Source of the DNA: an uncultured bacterium
GTDB taxonomy: Bacteria; Bacillota_I; Bacilli_A; RFN20; CAG-826
Assembly (NCBI GenBank): GCA_949299335.1
Contig: CASGAD010000026.1
Coordinates: 1-35,663 of the forward strand
Direction of reading: 5' to 3'
DNA: 35,663 bases
The notes beneath the pieces are model-generated. The model did not search any database. It saw only the letters and a list, made by a program, of their open reading frames with translations, and had not been told where the DNA came from. Shown piece by piece: positions 7,094 through 14,577 of this stretch (within the stretch, counting starts at the first letter, position 1; each line of letters opens with the position of its first letter). Position numbers and translations under genes: made by a program.

Positions 7094-7586
7094 CTATATC
7101 AGTACTGCCAATTAACAAATCTTTAAAGACATTATTTTCGATAATATATAAAGAAGGAACTGCAAAAAAATAAGTTTCTCCAATAGTATTTACTTTATTT
7201 TCTTTCATTTCCTCTATTAATGGTTCACTATCTTGATAACCAACAGTTGTCTTTTTAAATTTTGCTCTATTTATAATGCCCTGAGATGTGGTACTTACAT
7301 CCATATTATAAATAAATACTCTAGTTGAAGCCTTACCTTCACTATATTTGTCTAAATATCTAAATAAATCTTCTTTAATGCTTGTACAATAAGAACAATA
7401 AAGATGATATAACTCTATACAATATGTCCCTTCATAAGAATAAAATTCATCTAATGTTGGCAAATTAAAACTAGCGTAATCATCATAAGTTTTTGTATCA
7501 TAATTTGTTTCTTCTTTTTGGCAAGAACCGGTTAAACAAATTAATGAAAGTAAAAATATGTTTCTAATCAAATTAAGTTTAATAAT
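7068..7586 (-). CDS. Thioredoxin-fold lipoprotein
   Basis: This extracytoplasmic thiol-disulphide protein has an N-terminal hydrophobic signal ending at a lipobox-like LTGSC, a thioredoxin active site LYCSYC (C-S-Y-C) and a downstream cis-proline segment AVPSLYII. The length (about 170 aa) suits a single thioredoxin domain. Start choice is unusual. A strong AGGAGG (7591-7596) lies too far (19 nt) from the TTG at 7571 but is ideally placed for ATT codons at 7586 or 7583, which also give the signal peptide its basic start (IIKLNLIRN). I therefore extend to 7586 with low certainty; the safe minimum is 7068-7571. It is coupled to yitT, whose stop overlaps the Shine-Dalgarno. Confidence 0.75.
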   Translation of the reverse strand: MIKLNLIRNIFLLSLICLTGSCQKEETNYDTKTYDDYASFNLPTLDEFYSYEGTYCIELYHLYCSYCTSIKEDLFRYLDKYSEGKASTRVFIYNMDVSTTSQGIINRAKFKKTTVGYQDSEPLIEEMKENKVNTIGETYFFAVPSLYIIENNVFKDLLIGSTDIANYYSSLK

Positions 7587-7595
7587 GTTACCTCC

Positions 7596-8687
7596 TTATT
7601 TAATAGGCTTTTTATAGAACCTTCCATAAATTTGGTCCATAGGTATAACATTGATAAAAGCATTAGGATCAACACTTTGACAAACTTTTACTACTTTTTT
7701 TGCTTCTTTCTTTCTAACCGAGACATTAACAATATAAATTTTTGAACCTGTATATCCTCCTGCCCCTTCTAAAATCGTACAGCTATGAGGAATATTAGCA
7801 ATTAAGACATTACTTAGATTCTGATTTTTTGTAATAATCTGTATTTCAACTTTCTTATTCTTTACATTAATTGTGTCAACGACCAAAGTTACAAAAATCA
7901 TATAGAAAATCGTAAATAAGAAAATCGTTAAAGCTGTAGCTGGCTCAACTGCTCCCATAGCATGATTTTCAAATTCTGTGTTTAAAGGTACCACCGATAA
8001 AATAGAAAATACTGAAACAGTAATAACATTAAAAAATGCAGACCATTTACCAACTGGGACACTTTTCTTTTCAGAAATATAGTAAGCCACTATATCGGTA
8101 CCTCCAGTAGTAGAATCAATCATGTAAGCTAATACACTAGCCATTCCAGTACATAATGCACCAAAAGTAACTCTAGCAAAAATATCAGATCCAATAGCAT
8201 AAGTTACTTGATTTATAAAATCTGTTGGTTCAGAATTAGGCAATAAAATACCAAAAAGCGACGCAAAAGCGACATTTAAAAATGAATATAGGGCAAATCT
8301 TTTACCGATTTTAAAGAACCCTAATATAAATAAAGGGATATTAACGCCCAAATAAAAACACCAATACGTAATATCATGACTAAGGTTATTAGTTAAATAA
8401 ACGCAGCCACAAATTTTCATTATAGAAATCAAAACTTGGCTAATTCCACTTGCTCCACAGCTTGCTAATGTTTTAATAGATAATCCACTAACAAAATTGC
8501 CTTCTCCACCAATTTGAGCTACTGCATCATAATTAGGCTGAATAAAAGCCTTAAATCCAAATGAAAATATAAAACTCGAAATCACAGTTAATATTAAATA
8601 ATAAGTGTGTTCAAGTATGCTTTTTTGTGTTGGGTGATCGAAGAAATAAGTAATTGTTTTCTTCTTAAGTCGCTTAAAGTAATACAT
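7596..8687 (-). CDS. YitT family membrane protein
   Basis: This 363-residue protein has about five to six N-terminal TM segments (DUF161/YitT region). Typical motifs are the GASGISQ glycine stretch, the NIPLFILGFFKIGKRF segment and STTGGTDIVAYYI. The cytoplasmic C-terminal DUF2179 domain follows (about 285-358, from VEIQIITKN to NVIPMDQIYGRF). The family is common in Bacillota and its substrate is unknown. The gene starts a two-gene operon with the thioredoxin-like lipoprotein. Its TATTAT (8694-8699) lies exactly 6 nt before the ATG and there is no Shine-Dalgarno, so the mRNA is probably leaderless. Confidence 0.88.
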   Translation of the reverse strand: MYYFKRLKKKTITYFFDHPTQKSILEHTYYLILTVISSFIFSFGFKAFIQPNYDAVAQIGGEGNFVSGLSIKTLASCGASGISQVLISIMKICGCVYLTNNLSHDITYWCFYLGVNIPLFILGFFKIGKRFALYSFLNVAFASLFGILLPNSEPTDFINQVTYAIGSDIFARVTFGALCTGMASVLAYMIDSTTGGTDIVAYYISEKKSVPVGKWSAFFNVITVSVFSILSVVPLNTEFENHAMGAVEPATALTIFLFTIFYMIFVTLVVDTINVKNKKVEIQIITKNQNLSNVLIANIPHSCTILEGAGGYTGSKIYIVNVSVRKKEAKKVVKVCQSVDPNAFINVIPMDQIYGRFYKKPIK

Positions 8688-8693
8688 ATCTTT

Positions 8694-8699
8694 ATAATA
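8694..8699 (-). promoter_or_regulatory. -10 box of a leaderless yitT transcript (TATTAT)
   Basis: The minus strand reads TATTAT-AAAGAT-ATG. The hexamer-to-start spacing of 6 nt puts the transcription start at the initiation codon. Confidence 0.45.
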
Positions 8700-8804
8700 T
8701 TATTAATCTTAGCACAAAAAGACAATAATAGAATTTAATTTAAGGAAAAAATGAATAAATGTTAAAACTCCCTAACTTAAAAAGACCTTAATTGTGTTAA
8801 TATT

Positions 8805-8821
8805 TATATACTAAGTATATA
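8805..8821. promoter_or_regulatory. 17-bp palindrome in a divergent intergenic region
   Basis: TATATACT-A-AGTATATA has perfect 8-bp arms around one central base. It lies between yitT (-) and the anchored protein gene (+), about 20 bp upstream of the latter's -35 region. It could bind a dimeric regulator, though its AT-only character makes chance occurrence plausible. Confidence 0.25.
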
Positions 8822-8838
8822 ACTAGCATATTTTTTTG

Positions 8839-8868
8839 TTGTTTTTATTTTTTATTTAGTGATATACT
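8839..8868 (+). promoter_or_regulatory. Promoter with extended -10 for the gene at 8898
   Basis: TTGTTT (8839-8844), an 18-nt spacer and TATACT (8863-8868) preceded by TGA (8860-8862) form an extended -10 promoter. Transcription would start near 8875, giving a leader of about 23 nt that contains AGAAGAGG (8882-8889). Confidence 0.5.
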
Positions 8869-8897
8869 TTTAATTGCATTTAGAAGAGGTAAATTTA

Positions 8898-9797
8898 ATG
8901 GTATTTTTAAAAAAATTAGCGACTCCATTTATTAGTTTATGGAGATGGATTAAAGAAACCGCATGGGTTCAACCACTCTTAATTGTCGGTGTTATATTTG
9001 CTGTAATTTTCTCAATTCCTTCTATTACAAGTTGGGTTAGTAGTTGGGACTTCGGTGATGATACTTATACTTGGTTAGAGAAAAATCAATTATCACTTGA
9101 AGGTATGACTGATCGTGAAATTGAAGGTGAAGCTGCTGACTTCTTTGAAGCATTTAATGACGCACAAGTTCAATGGGCAAATGGTAAAAAAGAGGAAGCA
9201 AGACAAACTTTAAATAAGTATGTCGGAAATACAAATAAAATGTTCTTATACTTTGTCAAAGAAAATGATGCAAGTGCCAATATTAACGATGCTAGTAACT
9301 TACTTGTCTCATCATCATGGCAACAAAAAGTCGTTGATGAAGCTAAAAAACTTTATGGCGATAATTCTCAAAAATATGTTGCTGGAGATTTCAAATATGC
9401 AACAATCTTCACAGATCAAAAAATTGAAGTCGATGATACTGACCATACATACGATGAAAATAGCGCTTACGATTATTTGATTAACAGTGGTGTCTTCTCA
9501 AGTTTCTATGCAACTTTAAATGGTGCATATCAAGATTTCTCTTACTATCAAAATCTTGTTAAAAAAGAATCAGATTCTTCAACTATTGATACATATACTT
9601 CAAACATTGATAACTTCTACGACAAATCAAACTATGATGGCACAATTCCAGCTTTAGTTGTTATTGATTTAACTGATGTTAATACTACTTCAAATATCAT
9701 TACTAACACTGTATTTACATTTGATGGTTCTAATCAATACGAAAGATCAACATTTTTAGCAAATGCTTGGATTTATAACGATCAATTTAAATTATAA
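8898..9797 (+). CDS. Membrane-anchored extracytoplasmic protein, unknown function
   Basis: The product (299 aa) has one hydrophobic segment near residues 19-43, preceded by a basic, Trp-containing stretch. The remainder is acidic, rich in Asp, Asn, Tyr and Ser, contains no cysteine and is probably exposed outside the cell. A late segment, TIPALVVIDLTD, faintly resembles the cis-proline region of a thioredoxin fold, but without active-site cysteines I do not call it one. I use the ATG at 8898, which sits 8 nt after AGAAGAGG, instead of the TTG at 8874. It is monocistronic, with its own promoter and a bidirectional terminator. Confidence 0.7.
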   Translation: MVFLKKLATPFISLWRWIKETAWVQPLLIVGVIFAVIFSIPSITSWVSSWDFGDDTYTWLEKNQLSLEGMTDREIEGEAADFFEAFNDAQVQWANGKKEEARQTLNKYVGNTNKMFLYFVKENDASANINDASNLLVSSSWQQKVVDEAKKLYGDNSQKYVAGDFKYATIFTDQKIEVDDTDHTYDENSAYDYLINSGVFSSFYATLNGAYQDFSYYQNLVKKESDSSTIDTYTSNIDNFYDKSNYDGTIPALVVIDLTDVNTTSNIITNTVFTFDGSNQYERSTFLANAWIYNDQFKL

Positions 9798-9818
9798 AAA
9801 TCAATAAATTATCTATAA

Positions 9819-9851
9819 AAAAGCCTTCCGTAAATTTAACGGAAGGCTTTT
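9819..9851. terminator. Bidirectional intrinsic terminator
   Basis: Arms 9819-9831 and 9839-9851 pair perfectly (AAAAGCCTTCCGT with its complement), with A and T runs at both ends. It serves the plus-strand gene ending at 9797 and the convergent ylbF-rsmD-coaD operon. Confidence 0.85.
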
Positions 9852-9858
9852 ATTAAGC

Positions 9859-10338
9859 TCATTTATTATATTTTTTTGCGTAATTATCAACTACAACTTT
9901 CGGGACTAAAGGCGAGATATCAACTCCACTCCTATATAATTCATCAATTGAACTAGAGGAAATAAAAGTCATTTCTCTATGAGCCATTAAAAAGACCATT
10001 TCGATATCTTTATCTATAAATTCATTTGCTGCGCTTAATGCCCATTCGTACTCAAAATCACTTACTACTCTTAATCCACGAATTAACGCTACAGCTCCAA
10101 CTTTTCTAGCGTATTGAATGGTTAAACCTGGATAAAAATCCACTTTGACATTATTAAATTGTTTTGTAGCAACCTTTAGCATTGCTAATCTTTCTTCAAT
10201 AGTAAAACGACACTCTTTTGATGGGTTAACAGCTAATAAAACGATAACCTCATCAAACAATTTACTAGCTCTAGAAATTATATCAATGTGTCCATTAGTA
10301 ATTGGGTCAAAACTACCAGGATAAATAGCTTTTCTCAT
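9859..10338 (-). CDS. coaD: Phosphopantetheine adenylyltransferase
   Basis: CoaD transfers AMP from ATP to 4'-phosphopantetheine, the penultimate step of coenzyme A synthesis, in the cytoplasm. The nucleotidyltransferase signature GSFDPITNGH (8-17, with T14-N-G-H17) and the C-terminal ISSSSIDELYR motif are both present. The 159-aa length is typical. The ATG directly follows the rsmD stop codon (TAAATG), with AGAGGT just upstream inside rsmD, so the two are coupled. The order ylbF-rsmD-coaD is the same as in Bacillus subtilis (ylbF-ylbH-ylbI region). Confidence 0.97.
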   Translation of the reverse strand: MRKAIYPGSFDPITNGHIDIISRASKLFDEVIVLLAVNPSKECRFTIEERLAMLKVATKQFNNVKVDFYPGLTIQYARKVGAVALIRGLRVVSDFEYEWALSAANEFIDKDIEMVFLMAHREMTFISSSSIDELYRSGVDISPLVPKVVVDNYAKKYNK

Positions 10339-10881
10339 TTAAATACCTCTTAAAATATAAATACTTGATCTTCCATATTTTAACTTTTTTACATTATACT
10401 TGTCTAATAATCTTGAATCTAGTTCATAATCTGTCTCGCAAATAATAATAGAATTATCTTTTAAAATATTAAAAGATAAAATAGTTTCGATAAATTCAAG
10501 ATTTATAATCATTTTATATGGCGGATCTAAAAAGATGATGTCAAATCTAGTCCCTTCTAAGCTTAGCTTTTTTAAAGTTAATAAATAATCATAATTATAT
10601 ACTTTAATATCATTAATATTTAAACTTCTTAAGTTTTCTATAATAATTTTATAAGCTTCTTTAGAAGAATCATTTAAAACGACTTTATTTGCTCCTCTAG
10701 AATAAGCCTCAATCCCAATTGCTCCACTACCACTAAATAAATCTAAAAAAGAAAGATTAGAAATATCTCCAAGACTTGAAAACATTCCTTCTTTAGCAAC
10801 ATCCTTAGTAGACCTAGTAATAGCCATACTTGGTTGCTTTAAAACACGATGCTTATATTTTCCTGCAACAATTCTAATCAT
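10339..10881 (-). CDS. rsmD: 16S rRNA (guanine(966)-N2)-methyltransferase
   Basis: RsmD methylates G966 (E. coli numbering) of 16S rRNA using S-adenosylmethionine. The SAM-binding motif DLFSGSGAIGIEA (47-59) and the catalytic DPPY (119-122) of N2-guanine methyltransferases are clear, and the 180-aa length is typical. The start overlaps the end of ylbF by 8 nt, and coaD follows immediately. Confidence 0.95.
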   Translation of the reverse strand: MIRIVAGKYKHRVLKQPSMAITRSTKDVAKEGMFSSLGDISNLSFLDLFSGSGAIGIEAYSRGANKVVLNDSSKEAYKIIIENLRSLNINDIKVYNYDYLLTLKKLSLEGTRFDIIFLDPPYKMIINLEFIETILSFNILKDNSIIICETDYELDSRLLDKYNVKKLKYGRSSIYILRGI

Positions 10882-11215
10882 TTAAACCTCGAAAAAGAAT
10901 ATTTTCCACTTCTTTCATTAACTCATTAAAATTTTCTAATAAACTTTTATATTCCTTAGTTATTTTTAAATCGTTCAATTTAAAAACGGCTTTACTTAAC
11001 TTTTCCTTAGATTGTAGTACTTCTTTTGAGTTTTTATCAAAGTGCTTTAAATTATCCTCGTAATCCATAATCGCTAAATCTTTTTTATAAGATAATAAAA
11101 TAGCCTCTTTATTATTCTCTAATTCTTTTTCTTTATTATATAAAGATGTATATTTAGAAGAATTTTTAATTAAATCTTTTAACTCTAATATTTTTTCAAT
11201 TAAGGCAAGTTCCAT
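10874..11215 (-). CDS. ylbF: YlbF family protein (Com_YlbF)
   Basis: This 113-residue, mostly helical, charged protein fits the Com_YlbF family. In B. subtilis, YlbF with YmcA and YaaT forms a complex affecting RNA processing (RNase Y) and development. Sequence similarity is modest, and the call leans on the conserved position directly upstream of rsmD and coaD. It starts the operon, and TAGAAT (11222-11227) ends exactly 6 nt before its ATG, with no Shine-Dalgarno. Confidence 0.75.
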   Translation of the reverse strand: MELALIEKILELKDLIKNSSKYTSLYNKEKELENNKEAILLSYKKDLAIMDYEDNLKHFDKNSKEVLQSKEKLSKAVFKLNDLKITKEYKSLLENFNELMKEVENILFRGLND

Positions 11216-11221
11216 ACAAAT

Positions 11222-11227
11222 ATTCTA
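11222..11227 (-). promoter_or_regulatory. -10 box of a leaderless ylbF operon (TAGAAT)
   Basis: The minus strand reads TAGAAT-ATTTGT-ATG. The 6-nt gap implies transcription starting at the initiation codon. Confidence 0.45.
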
Positions 11228-11271
11228 CACACATATCACTATAAAGTTCAAAATAATTAAAAAAGAATGAT

Positions 11272-11285
11272 TGTAAGCGCTTTAA
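11272..11285 (+). promoter_or_regulatory. cre-like site (possible CcpA operator)
   Basis: TGTAAGCGCTTTAA matches the catabolite-responsive consensus TGWAARCGYTWNCW at 13 of 14 positions; only the C near the 3' end differs. It lies between divergent ylbF and def promoters, about 47 bp upstream of the def -10 box. No CcpA gene is present in the window. Confidence 0.4.
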
Positions 11286-11328
11286 TTTACTTTTTTTAAT
11301 ATTTCTTATTAAAACAATTAATTAAAAA

Positions 11329-11337
11329 TGCTAGTAT
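11329..11337 (+). promoter_or_regulatory. Extended -10 of a leaderless def transcript
   Basis: TGC-TAGTAT (hexamer 11332-11337) ends 6 nt before the GTG at 11344. There is no Shine-Dalgarno, so the message should begin at the start codon. Confidence 0.5.
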
Positions 11338-11343
11338 AAACAC

Positions 11344-11895
11344 GTGGAATTATTCAAAATCGTAAAAGATAACAAACCAAGTTTACGCACTAGATGTGAA
11401 TTAATCTCTTTTCCTTTGGAAAAGTCATTAGAGGACAAGCTTCTTGATATGCTTGAGTATTTAAAATTGTCTCAAGATGAAGAATTTTTAAAAAAACACT
11501 CTAATGTTCGCAGTGGCGTAGGATTAGCAGCACCTCAAATTGGAATCAATAAACAAATGATTGCTATTTATTTTACTGATGAAAAAAATGTTGCTCATCA
11601 ATATTGCTTAATTAATCCACGTATAGTTAGCGAATCTATTAAAAAATGTTATCTTGAAAGTGGCGAAGGTTGCCTTAGTGTCGATAAAGAACATAAAGGT
11701 TATGTTTATCGTGCCTACAAAGTTACAGTAAAAGCTTATGATTTATTAGTTAAAGAAAATGTTGAATATGTTTTCACAGGTTTTGCTGCAATTGTTGCTC
11801 AACACGAAATCGACCATCTTAAGGGTATCTTATTTTATGATCATATTGATAAGACTAACCCATTTAAAAAGATACCAGGCGCTATCGCTATCTAA
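11344..11895 (+). CDS. def: Peptide deformylase
   Basis: Deformylase removes the N-formyl group from nascent proteins, a prerequisite for methionine aminopeptidase, whose gene lies in the ribosomal operon here. The three motifs are present: GVGLAAPQIG (58-67), EGCLS with metal ligand C110, and QHEIDHLKG with ligands H154 and H158 and catalytic E155. The 183-aa length and internal insertions fit the Gram-positive type II enzyme. The start is a GTG without a Shine-Dalgarno, directly downstream of a -10 box, so it is predicted to be leaderless. Confidence 0.95.
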   Translation: MELFKIVKDNKPSLRTRCELISFPLEKSLEDKLLDMLEYLKLSQDEEFLKKHSNVRSGVGLAAPQIGINKQMIAIYFTDEKNVAHQYCLINPRIVSESIKKCYLESGEGCLSVDKEHKGYVYRAYKVTVKAYDLLVKENVEYVFTGFAAIVAQHEIDHLKGILFYDHIDKTNPFKKIPGAIAI

Positions 11896-11957
11896 TTAAT
11901 TTACTAATTTAATTATTTCGTATAAAATTAAAACTTAATCACAGGAGATATTTTATA

Positions 11958-13646
11958 ATGCCAGGAAAAAATGTATTAATTAGCCCTATTAAAATTTATG
12001 CATTAGGTGGTTTAGGCGAAGTTGGTAAGAACACTTATTGCATTGAAAGTGAAAATGATTTAATTATTTTAGATGCTGGGGTCAAATTCCCAGAAGATGA
12101 TTTAGTTGGTGTTGACTATGTTATCCCTAACTATTCACACTTAAAAGATAATCAACAAAAAATTAGAGCTTTATTTATTACTCATGGTCACGAAGACCAC
12201 ATCGGTGGTATTCCCTTTTTAGTTAAAACTGTAAAAATCCCTGTAATTTACGCACCAAAATTAGCTGCTGCTTTAATTAGGCAAAAATTAGAAGATCAAA
12301 AAATCAAAGAAAAAATCAAAATTGTTGAATACGATAGTGACACTATCGTTACTGCTGGAGAATTTAAAGTTTCCTTTATTAGAGTCACTCATTCCATTCC
12401 TGATAGTTTTGGAATTTGTGTTGATACAAAAGAAGGTAGAATTGTCGATACCGGTGATTTTAAGATTGATTTAACTCCTGTTGGTCCTGATATTGAAATC
12501 CATAAAATGTCAAAAATTGGTTTAGAGGGAGTCGATTTGTTACTTGCTGATTCAACTAATGCTGAAAAAGATGGTTGGACTCCAAGTGAAAAGAATGTTT
12601 TAGATTCTATTAACGAAATATTTGATAAAGCTAGTGGACGTTTAATTATTTCTACATTCTCTAGTAATATTTCACGTATTCAACAAATTGTTGATTGCAC
12701 TATCAAACATAATAGAAAAATCGTCATTGTCGGTCGTAGTATGATTAATACTGTCGAAATCGCCTTAAAATTTGGCTATATTAAAATACCATCATCAATG
12801 ATTAGAGATATCGATACAATGGGTGATTTAAAAGATTCTGAAACAGTTATTTTATGTACTGGTAGCCAAGGCGAACCAATGGCTGCATTATCAAGAATTG
12901 CTAATGGCACATTCAAAGGATTAAGGATCATTCCAGGCGATACTGTTGTCTTCTCTTCTTCACCAATTCCAGGAAACGGTGTTAGCATTCAAAGAGTTGT
13001 CAACCAATTGACAAGGGCCGGAGCTGATGTTATCACAAGTTCAGTTTTCGTAGATATTCACTCTAGCGGACACCCTTCAAGACAAGAATTAAGAATGAAT
13101 CTTAAATTATATAATCCTAAATATTTTATGCCAGCCCATGGTGAATATCATATGCTTAAATTACATGGCGATATTGCTAGACAACTTGGTATGCCTAAGG
13201 AAAATATCTTTATTTTAGGCAATGGAGATACTTTATTATTAAAAAATCATAAGGTAATTGATGGAGATAGAATCCCAGCTGAAGATGTTTATATTGATGG
13301 TTATGATATAAATGGTGTTTCCACAGCTGTCATTAGAGATAGAAAAATTCTTCAAGATGATGGCATGGTTAGTGTCATGCTAGTTATCGATAGTAAAGCT
13401 TCTAAACTTATGTGTCCTCCAAAAGTTATCACTGTTGGATTTGTTAGTTATGGAAAATACGAAGACCACTTAACTAGACACGCATCAATGCATGTTCAAG
13501 AAGCATTAGATGAATTATTCTCTTCAAAAAAAGTAACATTTAACGATATTAAAAATACATGTAGAAGTGTTGTTTCTAAATACTATTTTAGAAAGACACA
13601 ACGTAATCCAATGATTATTCCTTTAGTCATGAATAAGGTTAGTTAA
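11958..13646 (+). CDS. rnjA: Ribonuclease J (RNase J1 type)
   Basis: RNase J is a metallo-beta-lactamase/beta-CASP nuclease with 5'-3' exonuclease and endonuclease activity, central to mRNA decay and rRNA maturation in Bacillota. The metal motif HGHEDH (76-81), the beta-CASP motifs and late histidines (SSGHPS, PAHGEYHML) are intact, and the 562-aa length matches RNase J1. AGGAGA precedes the ATG at a good distance, so unlike def it has a normal leader. maf starts one base after its stop codon. Confidence 0.96.
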   Translation: MPGKNVLISPIKIYALGGLGEVGKNTYCIESENDLIILDAGVKFPEDDLVGVDYVIPNYSHLKDNQQKIRALFITHGHEDHIGGIPFLVKTVKIPVIYAPKLAAALIRQKLEDQKIKEKIKIVEYDSDTIVTAGEFKVSFIRVTHSIPDSFGICVDTKEGRIVDTGDFKIDLTPVGPDIEIHKMSKIGLEGVDLLLADSTNAEKDGWTPSEKNVLDSINEIFDKASGRLIISTFSSNISRIQQIVDCTIKHNRKIVIVGRSMINTVEIALKFGYIKIPSSMIRDIDTMGDLKDSETVILCTGSQGEPMAALSRIANGTFKGLRIIPGDTVVFSSSPIPGNGVSIQRVVNQLTRAGADVITSSVFVDIHSSGHPSRQELRMNLKLYNPKYFMPAHGEYHMLKLHGDIARQLGMPKENIFILGNGDTLLLKNHKVIDGDRIPAEDVYIDGYDINGVSTAVIRDRKILQDDGMVSVMLVIDSKASKLMCPPKVITVGFVSYGKYEDHLTRHASMHVQEALDELFSSKKVTFNDIKNTCRSVVSKYYFRKTQRNPMIIPLVMNKVS

Positions 13647-13647
13647 G

Positions 13648-14208
13648 ATGATTTATTTAGCTTCTACTTCTCCTCGTAGAATAGAGTTAATTCATAAAAT
13701 CACCAATGATTTTAAAATTATTTCTCCTTCTTTTGATGAGAGCAAATTAGACAAAAATATCGAACATTTATCTCTCTTAGAGAGCTTAAATAAAGCAAAA
13801 TCTGTGCAAAACCTCGTTAATTTTGAGGATTGTATAATTGGCTGCGACACGATTGTGACATATGAGGATCGTATCTTTTTAAAACCAAAAGATTTAGTTG
13901 ACGCATTTAATACTTTAAAGTTTTTATCTAATAAAACACATAAAGTTATTTCAGGCTATACAATCATTTATAAGGGACAAACTATTTCAAAAGAAGTAAC
14001 AACAGAAGTTACTTTTAACAAATTGACTGATGAACAAATTAATCGTTACATCAAAGAAAATAATGTTTTAGATAAAGCCGGGAGTTACGCTATTCAGTTT
14101 GATGAAAACTATCATTTAATTAATAAAATAAAAGGAAGCCTCGATAATGTAATCGGCTTCCCTACTGAACAAATTAAAGAAACATTATTAGAGCTTAAGG
14201 TTATCTAA
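13648..14208 (+). CDS. maf: Maf-like nucleoside triphosphate pyrophosphatase
   Basis: Maf proteins hydrolyse non-canonical or pyrimidine nucleoside triphosphates (dTTP/UTP type) and are linked to septum inhibition in B. subtilis. The N-terminal STSPRR (6-11) and the catalytic aspartate in GCDTIV (D67) are present, and the 186-aa length is typical. It is coupled to rnjA (one-base gap). The 3' end overlaps the convergent EIIB-like gene by 21 bp, and its coding sequence contains a minus-strand terminator at 14122-14161. Confidence 0.92.
   Translation: MIYLASTSPRRIELIHKITNDFKIISPSFDESKLDKNIEHLSLLESLNKAKSVQNLVNFEDCIIGCDTIVTYEDRIFLKPKDLVDAFNTLKFLSNKTHKVISGYTIIYKGQTISKEVTTEVTFNKLTDEQINRYIKENNVLDKAGSYAIQFDENYHLINKIKGSLDNVIGFPTEQIKETLLELKVI
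14122..14161 (-). terminator. Intrinsic terminator of the nadK transcript, inside maf
   Basis: GGAAGCC (14134-14140) pairs with GGCTTCC (14155-14161). Read on the minus strand the stem is followed by TTTTATTTTATT (complement of 14122-14133). No T run follows on the plus strand, so it acts for the minus-strand nadK/EIIB-like operon even though it lies in maf codons. Confidence 0.6.
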
Positions 14209-14577
14209 AGCCTTAAGTTCTTCACTTAAATCTTCTTTAACAAGAATTAACTTATTCTTCATTTCGATGATTCCATCGAAATTTTCTTTTTTTAATGATT
14301 CTTTATCGACTAATGAATAATCTTTTAATTCAAGAGTTAATCTTGAACCTACAAGTTTATAGTTAATAATATTCTCTTTCCCACCAAGGTATTTAAAAAA
14401 ATCATCATCAGATATAGTCAAAGCTTTTTTAGGTTCTTCAACTACTTCATGCTTTCCTTTATTTTTCCTAGTAAAGAAAATAATTAAAAAGACAATAAGT
14501 AAAATTGCTAGAATCGAAATAATTAATATCCATGTAATTTGAACTGGATTTAAATCTAAAGTTATTAAATTAGTCAT
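14188..14577 (-). CDS. Membrane-tethered PTS-EIIB-like protein lacking the phospho-cysteine
   Basis: This 129-residue protein has one N-terminal TM segment (about 14-35), a charged linker and a C-terminal domain resembling glucose-family PTS EIIB. LGGKENI (64-70) is followed by xGSRLTLELKD, which corresponds to the CxTRLRxxxKD of EIIB, and then by a second half ending in a hydrophobic strand. The phosphorylated cysteine is replaced by V76 while R79-L80 is kept, so phosphotransfer is unlikely and a binding or regulatory role is more plausible. It overlaps the nadK stop by a few bases and is co-transcribed with nadK. Function unknown. Confidence 0.65.
   Translation of the reverse strand: MTNLITLDLNPVQITWILIISILAILLIVFLIIFFTRKNKGKHEVVEEPKKALTISDDDFFKYLGGKENIINYKLVGSRLTLELKDYSLVDKESLKKENFDGIIEMKNKLILVKEDLSEELKALDNLKL

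Noticed and set aside
9220-9480. 86-codon frame inside the anchored-protein gene
   Set aside because: It is a +1-frame shadow of a well-supported gene with promoter, Shine-Dalgarno and terminator.
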